From NCBI RefSeq assembly GCF_002285495.1, contig NZ_CP016786.1, forward strand, positions 1,254,001 to 1,318,000: DNA of 64,000 nucleotides. Direction: 5' to 3'. Position 1 is the stretch's first letter, and every line of letters begins with the position of its first letter. This DNA is from Clostridium isatidis (GTDB taxonomy: Bacteria > Bacillota > Clostridia > Clostridiales > Clostridiaceae). The translations under genes and the position numbers were made by a program. This document shows, one piece after another, positions 44,612 through 53,911 of this stretch. A model generated the notes under the pieces. It searched no databases and was not told where the DNA came from. It saw only the letters and a program-made list of their open reading frames with translations.

Positions 44612-45766
44612 TTATTCAAAGGTTACTAATTCAGTTTCTTCTATCGCCTTATTAACAAGTTCTTCAATATCTAATACAGCTTCTGACTTTCTCATTTGAT
44701 CCAGTCTAGGTTTTGTTTTGGGATGTTTTGGTACAAATATTGTACAGCAGTCTTCATATGGAAGTATTGATGTGTCGTAAGTTCCTATTTCTCTAGCTAT
44801 ATCCATAATATCAGTTTTATCCATTGCAATTAAAGGTCTAAATACAGGTCTATCAGCACAATCTGTACTTACAATTAATCCTTCCATGGTTTGACTTGCA
44901 ACTTGACCTATGCTTTCACCAGTTGAAACTGATTGAATCCCGTATTTTTCTGATAAGGCACAAGCTACTCTCATCATAAATCTTCTCATAAGGATTGTTA
45001 ATTCATCTTCTCTACATTTTTCAATAATTGCCATTTGTATTTCTGTAAATGGAACTATATGAAGATTTACTTTTTCAGTATAACCTGAAAGTATTCTTGC
45101 CAATTCCTTTACCTTATCCTTTGCTCTTTCAGATGTATAAGGATGACTATGATAGTATACACAGTGAAGTTCCACTCCCCTTTTAGCCATTAAATAACCA
45201 GCAACAGGAGAATCTATTCCGCCTGATAACATAAGCATTGTGCTTCCATTAATTCCATATGGTAAGCCTCCTACACCCTTTATTTTATCTTTTGTTGTAA
45301 ATATATAAGCCTTATCTCTAATTTCAACATTTACTACTAAATCAGGATTTTTTACTTTAACTTCTAATCCATTCATATGATAAACAATAAAACCACCAAT
45401 TTCTTTTGAAGCTTCTATAGAATTCTTAGGAAAGGCCTTATTGGCTCTATTAGTTTCAACTTTAAAATTCTTAGGTGCTGCTTCCCTTACCTTTTTCAAA
45501 GCCTCTTCTTTAATAGCAGCCATATTGCTTTCCACTTGTGAAACTATGCAAACTTCAGAAATTCCAAAAACCTTTCTAATTCTATCTGCTGCTTCTTCTA
45601 TATTCTCTGTTTTTATAAATTGTCTTCCTTGGTCTTCAACCATTTCAAAGTCAATATCTTTTAATTTCTTTTTAATATTGTCTCTTAATTTTCTTTCAAA
45701 TTTATTTCTGTTTAAACCCTTTAGAAAAATTTCTGGTGCATATTTTACTAATATTAATTTATTCAT
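44612..45766 (-). CDS. thiI: tRNA 4-thiouridine synthase ThiI
   Basis: A 384-residue sulfurtransferase that puts sulfur into tRNA uridine 8 and serves thiamine thiazole synthesis in some bacteria. The N-terminal ferredoxin-like and THUMP region (to about 165) is followed by the PP-loop ATP pyrophosphatase SGGIDSPVAGYLMAKRG. The conserved Cys pair in PYEDCCTIFVPKHPKTKP is present. There is no rhodanese domain, as usual in clostridia, so the sulfur must come from a partner. It overlaps the cysteine desulfurase gene by 4 bp, which supplies that partner. Confidence 0.95.
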   Translation of the reverse strand: MNKLILVKYAPEIFLKGLNRNKFERKLRDNIKKKLKDIDFEMVEDQGRQFIKTENIEEAADRIRKVFGISEVCIVSQVESNMAAIKEEALKKVREAAPKNFKVETNRANKAFPKNSIEASKEIGGFIVYHMNGLEVKVKNPDLVVNVEIRDKAYIFTTKDKIKGVGGLPYGINGSTMLMLSGGIDSPVAGYLMAKRGVELHCVYYHSHPYTSERAKDKVKELARILSGYTEKVNLHIVPFTEIQMAIIEKCREDELTILMRRFMMRVACALSEKYGIQSVSTGESIGQVASQTMEGLIVSTDCADRPVFRPLIAMDKTDIMDIAREIGTYDTSILPYEDCCTIFVPKHPKTKPRLDQMRKSEAVLDIEELVNKAIEETELVTFE

Positions 45767-46908
45767 TTTTTAACTCTCCTTAAAAACTTTAATGAACTTT
45801 TTAAAATTTCTATTACCTTGTCAATTTCATCTTTTGTATTAAATTTAGAAAAGGAAAATCTAATTGCACTTTCTACTTCATCTTTAGTCAATCCTAAAGA
45901 TTTTATTACATAACTTCCTTTAACTGCACTTGTTTTTGAAGTACATGCAGATCCTGTAGCTACAAATATATTATTATCTTCTAATAAATGAAGTAATACT
46001 TCTGCTCTAACGCCAATAAAAGAAACATTTAATATATAAGGTGAAAAGTTTTCTCCCATAGAACTATTTATTCTAATATTATCTATTTCTTCTAATCTTT
46101 CAATCATATATTTCTTTAATGCTGCTACATATTTATAATTTTCTTCCCTGCTACTAAAGGTAATTTCAGCAGCTTTTTTAAATCCGATAATTCCAGGTAC
46201 ATTTTGAGTTCCTCCTCTAAAGCCTCCCTCTTGACTTCCACCACTTATTAAGGATTTAGGAATTATACCCTTTTTTATATATGAAAAGCCTATTCCCTTT
46301 GGACCATGTATTTTATGACTAGAGGCTGTCAATAAATCAATATTCATCTTTTTTACATCTATAGCTAACTTTCCATAAGACTGTACTGCATCCACATGAA
46401 ATTTTGCCCTAGAACTATTTTCCTTTATTATTTTGCCAATAGCTTCTAAATCTTGAATAGCTCCCATTTCATTATTTACATGCATAATTGATACTAAAAC
46501 TGTATCTTTAGAAATCGCTTTTTTTAATTCTTCCAAAGATATTTGCCCATTTTTATCAACCTGCAAATATGTAACTTTAACGCCTTCCCTTTCTAATTCA
46601 TTATAAGTCATAAGAACAGAATGATGCTCAAAAGCTGTTGTAATAACATGATGTCCAGATTTTAAAAGCCCTTTAATAATTAAATTATTTGATTCACTTC
46701 CACCAGAGGTAAAATATATTTCCTCTTTTGAAGAATTTATTGTTCTAGCTAAAAATTCTCTTGCTTCATTTATTTTTTTTTCTGCCATTAAACCAATTTT
46801 ATGAAGAGAAGATGGGTTGCCATAATATTCTTCCATTCCCATTGCAATTTCTTCTATAACCTCTTTATATGGTTTTGTTGTAGCACTATTATCTAAATAT
46901 ATATCCAA
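45763..46908 (-). CDS. Cysteine desulfurase (IscS/NifS family)
   Basis: A 381-residue PLP enzyme that takes sulfur from cysteine. The PLP lysine K199 is in SSHKIHGPKG, and H95/H96 lie in TTAFEHHSV. The persulfide Cys C322 is in ATGSACTSKTSAVKGS. FTSGGSESNN and HVDAVQSYGK are typical. The translational overlap with thiI argues that its main role is sulfur delivery for tRNA thiolation. No iscU or scaffold gene is adjacent. Confidence 0.94.
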   Translation of the reverse strand: MDIYLDNSATTKPYKEVIEEIAMGMEEYYGNPSSLHKIGLMAEKKINEAREFLARTINSSKEEIYFTSGGSESNNLIIKGLLKSGHHVITTAFEHHSVLMTYNELEREGVKVTYLQVDKNGQISLEELKKAISKDTVLVSIMHVNNEMGAIQDLEAIGKIIKENSSRAKFHVDAVQSYGKLAIDVKKMNIDLLTASSHKIHGPKGIGFSYIKKGIIPKSLISGGSQEGGFRGGTQNVPGIIGFKKAAEITFSSREENYKYVAALKKYMIERLEEIDNIRINSSMGENFSPYILNVSFIGVRAEVLLHLLEDNNIFVATGSACTSKTSAVKGSYVIKSLGLTKDEVESAIRFSFSKFNTKDEIDKVIEILKSSLKFLRRVKK

Positions 46909-46940
46909 ATTTTATCACCCCTGTATATCAGTTGGCAGTT

Positions 46941-46961
46941 CACAATTCACAATGCACAGTT
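46941..46961. repeat. Seven-base tandem repeat (CACAATT family)
   Basis: Heptamers CACAATT, CACAATG and CACAGTT lie head to tail, followed after a short loop by an inverted AACTGTGAATTG, so the element can also fold as a hairpin. Confidence 0.55.
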
Positions 46962-47050
46962 ATGTAAACTGTGAATTGCGCACTTTTACTTTAATTTTTG
47001 CTATATAAAATATAACAAACTTTTATTTAATTTACAAGAAAATAAAAGAA

Positions 47051-47074
47051 AAGGACTGATTTGTCCAGTCCCTT
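47051..47074 (-). terminator. Terminator after the P-type ATPase gene
   Basis: AAGGACTG pairs with CAGTCCCTT; read on the minus strand it is followed by TTTTCTTTTATTTT. Confidence 0.7.
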
Positions 47075-47082
47075 TCATTACC

Positions 47083-49641
47083 TTATCTTTTTGTTTTTGA
47101 TCTAATTAGTAAATATGTGCTGTTTACTAAGAAGATCGTTCCAGAAAAGAATAATACTATTCCCCACTGAGCTAAATTTAATGCAACAGTATCAAAAACT
47201 CTTGCTAAGAATGGAATATATAATATGCAAGCAACCATTATCATTGAAATCATAACAGCCCCAACCAAATAAGGATTTGTAAATAATTTAATTTCAAAAA
47301 TTGAATGTCTCTCTGACCTACATTCAAATACATGGAAAAGCTGTGACATTACTAATGTACATAAAGCTAAAGTTCTACAAGTAGCTAAATCAAATCTGCT
47401 AAATCTTCCAATTATAAAAGCAAGTAAAGTACAAACTCCGATTAAGACGCCTCTTACAGTTATTTTAGACCACAAACCTCTTGCAAATATACCTTCTCCC
47501 TTTTCTCTTGGTGCCTGACGCATAATATCTTTATCTGGGGGATCTACACCAAGAGCTATGGCTGGAAGCCCATCTGTGGCTAGATTTACAAATAATATTT
47601 GAATTGGTGTTAATGGATTTGGAAGATAAAATAATGAAGCTAAAAACATTGTTAGTACTTCACCTAAATTACAAGATAATAAATATCTTATGAATTTCCT
47701 AATATTATCATAAATTATTCTACCTTCTTCTACTGCTGATACAATTGTAGCAAAATTATCATCCATTAAAACCATTGAGGCAGCTTCTTTAGTTACATCT
47801 GTTCCTGATATCCCCATTGCAACCCCTATATCTGCTTCTTTGATAGCTGGTGCATCATTAACTCCATCTCCAGTCATTGCAACAATATTGTTATTCTTTT
47901 TAAAGGCTCTTACTATTCTTAGTTTATGATTAGGGGAAACCCTCGCAAATACCCTAATATCTTTAACTTTTTTTGTAAGTTCTTCATCACTAATTCTTTC
48001 TATTTCTTCGCCAGTAATTGCTTGATTATCTGTATTACATATATTAATTGATTTAGCTATTGCCAAGGCAGTGTTTTTATGATCTCCAGTAATCATAACT
48101 GGTTGAATACCAGCAAGCTTACATTTTAATACAGCATCTTTTACTTCAGGTCTTGGAGGATCCATACTTCCAGCTATTCCTAAGAATATTAAATCTTTTT
48201 CTAACTCCTCATTATGAACAATATTTTTTTCCTTATATGCTGCTGCCAAACATCTTAAAGCCCGATTTGACATTGAATCCATATATGATAAAACCTGTTT
48301 TCTTTTTTGTATTGTTAAGGGCTTAATAGTACCATTTTCCAATATATGAGTACACTTCTCCAATATCCTTTCAGGGGCTCCTTTTACATAGCATATTTCT
48401 TTGCCAGCTTCTTTTATTACAACACTCATCATTTTTCTAGTTGAATCAAAAGGAATATCATATACTCTAATTATATTTGACAAAAAATCCTTCAACTTCT
48501 TTATATCATTAAAAAAGGCCTTTATTAAAGCTGTTTCTGTTGGATCTCCATAAAGAGCCTTATCTATGTTTTTAACATTAAAATCATAATTACAGTCATT
48601 ACAATAGATAAGCGCCTTCATTAACATAGAATGGTTTTTTAACTCATCTTTTTCTAAATCATATATTCTTCCATTCATATATATTTCTTTTACTGTCATT
48701 TTATTTTGGGTTAAAGTTCCTGTTTTATCTGAGCAAATTACAGAAGTGCAACCTAATGTTTCTACAGCTGGAAGCTTTCTAACTAGTGCATTTTTCTTAA
48801 GCATTCTTGAAACACCTAAGGCTAAGGCAACAGTTACTATTGCCGCAAGGCCTTCAGGGATTGCAGCAACAGCTAATGAAACACCAAGTAAAAACATGTC
48901 TCCAATTTCATTTCCTCTAATAATTCCAAGAACTGTTACAATGGCGCAAATAATTAAACATAATCCTACTAAAACTTTTCCTAAGGAATCTAATCTTTCT
49001 CTTAAAGGAGATTTTTCTTCTTCAATATTATCTAGAAGGTTTGCTATTTTCCCCATCTCAGTTTTCATTCCAATGCTGTCAACTAATAATAATCCTTTTC
49101 CTTTTAAAACAGTTGTGCCCATAAAGCCTAAGTTTTTACCTTTTTTAGCTTCCTTACTTACACCAACAGATTCTCCTGTTAAAAGAGATTCATCTACCAT
49201 AACTGAAGAAGCTTCAATAAAGGTTCCATCTGCTGGAATTCTATCTCCTGCTTCTAGAACAACTAAATCTCCTATGGTTACTTCAATAGAATTTATTACT
49301 TTTAGTACATCATCTCTAATAACCTTACAAGTTGGAGCAGCAAGTTCTTTTAATGCTTCTAAAGATTTTTCAGTTCTAAACTCTTGTACAAATCCCATTA
49401 TCGCATTTACAAAAACTATTATAAGTATAGTAATTGCATCTGCACTATCCCCCATTAGTCCTGAAATAATAGTTGCACCTATCAATATCCAGACAATTAG
49501 ATCATTAAACTGAGATAAAAATATAAATAGTGGCGATTTTTTCTTCTTATGTGATATTTCATTTAATCCATAGGTATCTTGTCTTTTTTTCACTTCCTTA
49601 GTAGTTAGTCCATGTGAATATTCTTTCTCCTGTATCACCAT
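47083..49641 (-). CDS. Cation-translocating P-type ATPase (Ca2+-type)
   Basis: An 852-residue P2-type ATPase. The phosphorylation site DKTGTLTQNK has D305. The TGES actuator motif, the nucleotide-binding CYVKGAPERIL and the hinge MTGDGVNDAPAIKEADIGVAMG (in part) are complete. Helix 4 contains AAIPEGL, the calcium-site motif, and LATDGLPAIALGVDPPD lies in the C-terminal half. There is an N-terminal cation-ATPase domain and ten expected helices. It probably exports Ca2+ from the cytosol. Ion choice (calcium versus manganese) is not fully settled by motif alone. Confidence 0.93.
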   Translation of the reverse strand: MVIQEKEYSHGLTTKEVKKRQDTYGLNEISHKKKKSPLFIFLSQFNDLIVWILIGATIISGLMGDSADAITILIIVFVNAIMGFVQEFRTEKSLEALKELAAPTCKVIRDDVLKVINSIEVTIGDLVVLEAGDRIPADGTFIEASSVMVDESLLTGESVGVSKEAKKGKNLGFMGTTVLKGKGLLLVDSIGMKTEMGKIANLLDNIEEEKSPLRERLDSLGKVLVGLCLIICAIVTVLGIIRGNEIGDMFLLGVSLAVAAIPEGLAAIVTVALALGVSRMLKKNALVRKLPAVETLGCTSVICSDKTGTLTQNKMTVKEIYMNGRIYDLEKDELKNHSMLMKALIYCNDCNYDFNVKNIDKALYGDPTETALIKAFFNDIKKLKDFLSNIIRVYDIPFDSTRKMMSVVIKEAGKEICYVKGAPERILEKCTHILENGTIKPLTIQKRKQVLSYMDSMSNRALRCLAAAYKEKNIVHNEELEKDLIFLGIAGSMDPPRPEVKDAVLKCKLAGIQPVMITGDHKNTALAIAKSINICNTDNQAITGEEIERISDEELTKKVKDIRVFARVSPNHKLRIVRAFKKNNNIVAMTGDGVNDAPAIKEADIGVAMGISGTDVTKEAASMVLMDDNFATIVSAVEEGRIIYDNIRKFIRYLLSCNLGEVLTMFLASLFYLPNPLTPIQILFVNLATDGLPAIALGVDPPDKDIMRQAPREKGEGIFARGLWSKITVRGVLIGVCTLLAFIIGRFSRFDLATCRTLALCTLVMSQLFHVFECRSERHSIFEIKLFTNPYLVGAVMISMIMVACILYIPFLARVFDTVALNLAQWGIVLFFSGTIFLVNSTYLLIRSKTKR

Positions 49642-49850
49642 TTGTCCTCCTTATAATGGTTTCTATATATTATATTTAGTTAAATAAAAGTTATGAATTA
49701 ATTATTTTGAAAATACTGTATAATCAATAACTTTTCTTACATAATTTTCAACATAATTCAACAGATAGTTTAAAATGATGACTTTACAAATTAATGATAT
49801 AAATATAGAATATTCTTATATGACTTTAATCAACAAAAGGAGGGACAATT

Positions 49851-51491
49851 TTGAAGGATGTAATTTACGTAACTGGACATAAGAATCCTGATTCTGATTC
49901 TATATGTGCAGCTTATGGATATGCAGAATTTAAAAATAAAACAGGAAATATGCCTGCAATACCATGTAGGCTAGGAAATGTAAATCAGGAAACACAATTT
50001 ATTCTTGATTATTTTGGAGTTGAAGCTCCAAAACTACTTACAACAGTAAAATTAAAAGTTGAGGATTTAGATTTTGATAGAATAACTCCAGTATCTTCAG
50101 ATATTTCATTGAAAACTGCTTGGAATATAATGAAGGATAAAAATATTAAAACTTTACCAGTAGCAGATGAAAATGATAGATTACTTGGTGTTTTAGCAAT
50201 TTCAAACTTAACATCATGTTATATGGATATATGGGATAACAAAATATTATCAAAAAGTAATACATCTTTAGAAAATATTATAGATACTTTATCTGCTAAA
50301 GCTATATATGTTAATCCTGGTGTGAACCATTTCCCTGGTAAAATAGTTGTAAGTGCAATGAAACCAGGAAGCATGGAAAACCATATTGAAGAAGGCGATA
50401 TTGCAATAGTTGGAGATAGAGAGGAAGTTCAAGAAGCTTTACTTGATTTAAAAGTATCTCTTGTTATAGTTACAGGTTCTCATGTACCAAGTGATAAAAT
50501 AATAGAAAAAGCTAAAGAAGCTAATATTACTATAATATCAACTCCTCACGATTCTTTTACAACTTCTAGACTAATAATTCAAAGTATACCAGTGGGTTAT
50601 GTAATGATAAAAGAAAATTTAGTTACTTTCTCTACTGATGACTTAGTTGAAGATGTAAAGAAAGTTATGCTAGAAACAAGATATAGAAGCTATCCTGTTA
50701 TTAGCGTTGATGGCAAAGTACTAGGTACTATGTCAAGATATCACTTAATATCAAATTATAAAAAGAAACTTATCTTAGTTGACCATAATGAAAGAGGTCA
50801 ATCAGTTGATGGTCGTGATGAAGCAGAAATTTTAGAAATTATAGATCATCACAGAATTGCTGATATTCAAACTAGTGGCCAAGTTTACTTTAGAAGCGAG
50901 CCTATAGGAAGTACTTCCACAATAGTTGGTAAATGCTTCTTTGAAAATGGAATTAGACCTTCTAAACAAGCAGCAGGACTTTTATGCGGTGCAATTATTT
51001 CTGATACCCTTTTATTTAGAAGTCCTACTTGTACAAATACAGACAAATATATATGTGAAAAACTTGCAGATATTGCCGGCATAAACATTGAAGAATTTGC
51101 AAAGGAAATGTTTAAGGCTGGAACATCCTTAAAAGGAAAAACTGTAGAGCAAATCTTTAACCAAGATTATAAACCATTTAACATTGGTGACACTAAAGTT
51201 GGTATTGCTCAAGTTAATACAATGGATATTGAAGGTTTTATGCCTCTTAAGGAAGATATGCTGGCTTATATGAATAATAAAGCTAAGGAAGCCGACTTAG
51301 ACATGGTAATGTTACTTCTTACTGATATCCTAAATGAAGGTTCAGAAGTACTAGTTGCTGGTGCTAAGCCAGAAATAGTAGAAAAAGCCTTTAAGGTAAC
51401 TTTAAAAGACAACTCAGCCTTCCTTGATGGAGTTCTATCAAGAAAGAAACAAGTTGTACCACCAATAACTGCAGCAATAGAAACTATGTAA
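49851..51491 (+). CDS. Manganese-dependent inorganic pyrophosphatase with CBS and DRTGG domains
   Basis: A 546-residue regulated family II pyrophosphatase. The DHH phosphoesterase part is split: GHKNPDSDSICAAYGYAE at the N-terminus, then CBS, DRTGG and CBS regulatory domains (about 70-305). The catalytic domain resumes with VDHNERGQS and IIDHHRIADI, followed by the DHHA2 part. The inserted domains bind adenine nucleotides and control activity in this subfamily. The start is TTG at 49851 with AGGAGGG upstream; no ATG gives the conserved N-terminus. It is a single-gene unit. Confidence 0.93.
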   Translation: MKDVIYVTGHKNPDSDSICAAYGYAEFKNKTGNMPAIPCRLGNVNQETQFILDYFGVEAPKLLTTVKLKVEDLDFDRITPVSSDISLKTAWNIMKDKNIKTLPVADENDRLLGVLAISNLTSCYMDIWDNKILSKSNTSLENIIDTLSAKAIYVNPGVNHFPGKIVVSAMKPGSMENHIEEGDIAIVGDREEVQEALLDLKVSLVIVTGSHVPSDKIIEKAKEANITIISTPHDSFTTSRLIIQSIPVGYVMIKENLVTFSTDDLVEDVKKVMLETRYRSYPVISVDGKVLGTMSRYHLISNYKKKLILVDHNERGQSVDGRDEAEILEIIDHHRIADIQTSGQVYFRSEPIGSTSTIVGKCFFENGIRPSKQAAGLLCGAIISDTLLFRSPTCTNTDKYICEKLADIAGINIEEFAKEMFKAGTSLKGKTVEQIFNQDYKPFNIGDTKVGIAQVNTMDIEGFMPLKEDMLAYMNNKAKEADLDMVMLLLTDILNEGSEVLVAGAKPEIVEKAFKVTLKDNSAFLDGVLSRKKQVVPPITAAIETM

Positions 51492-51495
51492 AAAA

Positions 51496-51520
51496 AAACC
51501 GTTGCAAAACGCAACGGTTT
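51496..51520. terminator. Bidirectional terminator
   Basis: AAACCGTTGC (51496-51505) pairs perfectly with GCAACGGTTT (51511-51520) with A and T runs outside. It ends the pyrophosphatase unit and probably also the flagellar operon from the other side. A second small palindrome, TTTTCAGAT/ATCTGAAAA, lies at 51541-51559. Confidence 0.9.
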
Positions 51521-51595
51521 CTTTTTATTCTAATTTTAGATTTTCAGATTATCTGAAAATTATCTATAATTATCAATTTTCAACTGTACACTAAT

Positions 51596-52366
51596 TTACC
51601 TTCTCATATTATTTATCATCTGCCACATTTCGTCTGCAGCTGTAATTCCCTTTGAAGTTAATTGAAAAGCTCTTTGAGTTACTATCATTTCTGCCATTTC
51701 TTCTGCTATATCTACATTTGAAGCTTCAAGCATTCCTTGATGAATATTGGAATTTGTTACTCTTTCAACTTCAACTCCTTCTGCTGGATAGTATAAGCTA
51801 TTGCCTATAGATAAAAAAGCATTATCCCCTATAGCTTTATATAAAGGAATATCAGCAACTTTTGTAAAAGTATCTGCCTCCTTTACAAATACTTGTCCAC
51901 TTGTATCTATTAAAATATTACTTGGACTAAAATTAACATTTTCTTCAGAATATCCATTAACAAAATCAAGTTCAAGAATATTTCCATTAGCATCAACTAA
52001 TCTTCCTGTCACATCAATTTGAAAAGATCCATCTCTAGTATATGCTTCTTGACCATTTCTAGTAATAACTTTAAAGTAGCCTTCTCCATCTATTGCTAGC
52101 TCTGTATTTATACCAGTTTCTTGTAATGTACCTTGAGTATTATCTCTATATAATCCAGTAGTCTTTGAACCAGTCCCTATTAAAGCAGCTTTATCATTTA
52201 AAGGTACACCTTTTTTATTTAATGATTCTGTTAATAAATCCTTAAAACCAACTTCTGCCTTTTTATAGCCTGTTGTTGCAGAATTAACTATATTATTGGA
52301 TATAACATTCATTTTTTCTTGATTAGCATTCATTGCTGCTCTGCTCGTCCATAATGTTCTTAACAT
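51596..52366 (-). CDS. flgG: Flagellar basal-body rod protein FlgG
   Basis: A 256-residue axial flagellar protein. The N-terminal signature (ANQEKMNVISNNIVNSATTGYKK) and the C-terminal signature (GMLEASNVDIAEEMAEMIVTQRAFQ, in part) identify the FlgG/FlgF rod family. The end ADEMWQMINNMR fits FlgG best. It is the last gene of the long flagellar operon, 13 bp after its paralogue, and would form the distal rod. It is shown as FlgG with its neighbour as FlgF by analogy with FlhO/FlhP pairs; the order of the two roles is inferred. Confidence 0.87.
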   Translation of the reverse strand: MLRTLWTSRAAMNANQEKMNVISNNIVNSATTGYKKAEVGFKDLLTESLNKKGVPLNDKAALIGTGSKTTGLYRDNTQGTLQETGINTELAIDGEGYFKVITRNGQEAYTRDGSFQIDVTGRLVDANGNILELDFVNGYSEENVNFSPSNILIDTSGQVFVKEADTFTKVADIPLYKAIGDNAFLSIGNSLYYPAEGVEVERVTNSNIHQGMLEASNVDIAEEMAEMIVTQRAFQLTSKGITAADEMWQMINNMRR

Positions 52367-52379
52367 AAGCTTCCTCCTA

Positions 52380-53150
52380 CTATCTTACTGATCCTATTTC
52401 ATTTGCTGCCTTGCCTAAGGTTTCATCTATTATTTGAACCATTTTTTGATTAGTTTCAAAATTTCTCATTGTTGTCATCATATTTATCATTTCATTAGCA
52501 ATATTAACATTTGAAGATTCTAAAGCTCCTTGAGTTACATTCACAGCAGCATTTAATATTGGATTCTCAGCACTATAATAGTTATCGCCAATTTTTTCCA
52601 AAGCATTATAATCTTCAAAATCAGCTGTTGCTAAGGTATGAGTTGCAGTATTTCCTACAAATAAATTATTATCATTATCTAATACAATTTCATTATCACC
52701 AATAAAAATAGGCTCTAAAGCTCCAGTATTTTTATTTACTCCTAACACTCTATCTCCGCTTGTATTTATCAAATATCCATCATTGCCTATTTTAAAATTT
52801 CCATCTCTTGTATATACTGCTTCATTTCCTTTTTGAATTACAAAAAAGCCTCTTCCTTCAATTGCAAAATCTGTTTTCTTATCTGTATTTTTTAATACGC
52901 CTTGTGTAAAGGAAGTACTAACTGTATCAATAGCTGCCCCTAAACTTATAGTTCCTAGTTTTTGGGTTACATTTCTTCCTCCAACTACCTTATCTCTATT
53001 TTGTATCATAACTTCATCAAAGCTTTTTGTAACTAAGTTGTCAGTTTTAAAGCCTGTTGTATTAGCATTGGCTATATTATTATTTATGTTAGCTTGTTGC
53101 TTTTCTAAAGTTATCAATCCTGAAATTGATGTATATAAACTTCTAATCAT
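52380..53150 (-). CDS. flgF: Flagellar rod protein FlgF/FlhO-like
   Basis: A 256-residue rod protein paralogous to the next gene. It begins MIRSLYTSISGLITLEKQQANINNNIANANTTGFK (in part) and ends with the ALESSNVNIANEMINMMTTMRNFE segment. The middle carries FAIEGRGFFVIQ and YTRDGNFKI, typical of FlgE/F/G proteins. The start at 53150 has AAGGGA about 9 nt upstream; an in-frame extension further up overlaps the preceding gene and is not family-like. It belongs to the proximal rod set. Confidence 0.85.
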   Translation of the reverse strand: MIRSLYTSISGLITLEKQQANINNNIANANTTGFKTDNLVTKSFDEVMIQNRDKVVGGRNVTQKLGTISLGAAIDTVSTSFTQGVLKNTDKKTDFAIEGRGFFVIQKGNEAVYTRDGNFKIGNDGYLINTSGDRVLGVNKNTGALEPIFIGDNEIVLDNDNNLFVGNTATHTLATADFEDYNALEKIGDNYYSAENPILNAAVNVTQGALESSNVNIANEMINMMTTMRNFETNQKMVQIIDETLGKAANEIGSVR

Positions 53151-53346
53151 TATTCTCATTCCCTTCAAATAATACTTTACATTCATCTTCAAAATGCATT
53201 CCCATTTTTCTTGCTCTTTCCTCTATTTCACTATCAGAAAGCTCTCTGTTACCAAATCCAAACATTAATAAAGAAGTAAAAATCATTCCAATTCCTATAC
53301 CAATAAGAATCTTTTTATCTTTTAAAAGATCTAATATTAAATTCAT
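53143..53346 (-). CDS. Small membrane protein of the flagellar operon
   Basis: A 67-residue protein with one hydrophobic helix (about 12-30) and a charged tail containing SDSEIEERARKMGMHFED. The pattern resembles the D-x-x-I-x-x-R-A-x-x-x-G-M motif seen in some Firmicute membrane proteins. It abuts the DUF6115-like gene (shared base at 53346) and overlaps the flgF start, so it is translationally coupled to both. Function unknown; it could be an anchor or sensor linked to flagellar assembly. Confidence 0.75.
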   Translation of the reverse strand: MNLILDLLKDKKILIGIGIGMIFTSLLMFGFGNRELSDSEIEERARKMGMHFEDECKVLFEGNENND

Positions 53347-53900
53347 TATTTTAATAATCCTTTTATTAATAATACTTCCCCCTTGCCTATTGATAACTTA
53401 TTACAAATTTCCTCATCACTTAAGCCCTCTTCTATAAGCTCTTTTACTTTTTGCACTTTATCATCCTTTTTCTCTTCTTGAGAATTTTTTTCTTTTTGAA
53501 AGGTCTTATGATCTTTATGTGAAAAATTTATTTCTGAAATTACATTTTCATCTAAATTTATATTTTCTTTTTCCTTAACTTTATTGTCATCATTTTTAAT
53601 TTTTTCAATATTAATATTATCGTCTAACTTATCAATTTTATTATACCTTATAAAATAATTTAAGGAAACTCTTAGTTCTTCAATTTCCTTTTGTAAATCT
53701 AATACAGTTTCTGCCATATCCCTTCTAATAGCAATTATTTCTTTATCGTAATCTCTATCATTATTTACTTTTTCTTTTTTTAATATTTCATTAAAACTTT
53801 CTCCTTCATTATTTAAAACTGTATTGTTTCCTTTAAATATTCCTCTAATATTAATTATTATAATTATTATTCCTAATAAAATAATTACCCAAGGAAGCAT
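53346..53900 (-). CDS. DUF6115-like flagellar operon protein
   Basis: A 184-residue protein with an N-terminal membrane helix (about 2-20), a long Lys/Glu/Asp-rich predicted coiled coil, and a C-terminal helix-turn-helix-like segment (VKELIEEGLSDEEICNKLSIGKGEVLLIKGLL, in part). That ending is characteristic of DUF6115. It lies between fliA and the small membrane protein gene. Such a protein often follows fliA in clostridial flagellar operons, but its role is not known. Confidence 0.78.
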   Translation of the reverse strand: MLPWVIILLGIIIIIINIRGIFKGNNTVLNNEGESFNEILKKEKVNNDRDYDKEIIAIRRDMAETVLDLQKEIEELRVSLNYFIRYNKIDKLDDNINIEKIKNDDNKVKEKENINLDENVISEINFSHKDHKTFQKEKNSQEEKKDDKVQKVKELIEEGLSDEEICNKLSIGKGEVLLIKGLLK

Positions 53901-53911
53901 AATAATTCTCC

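Noticed and set aside
49642..49850. Possible metal riboswitch upstream of the P-type ATPase gene
   Set aside because: No yybP-ykoY-like conserved loops are visible; the region is plain AT-rich sequence.
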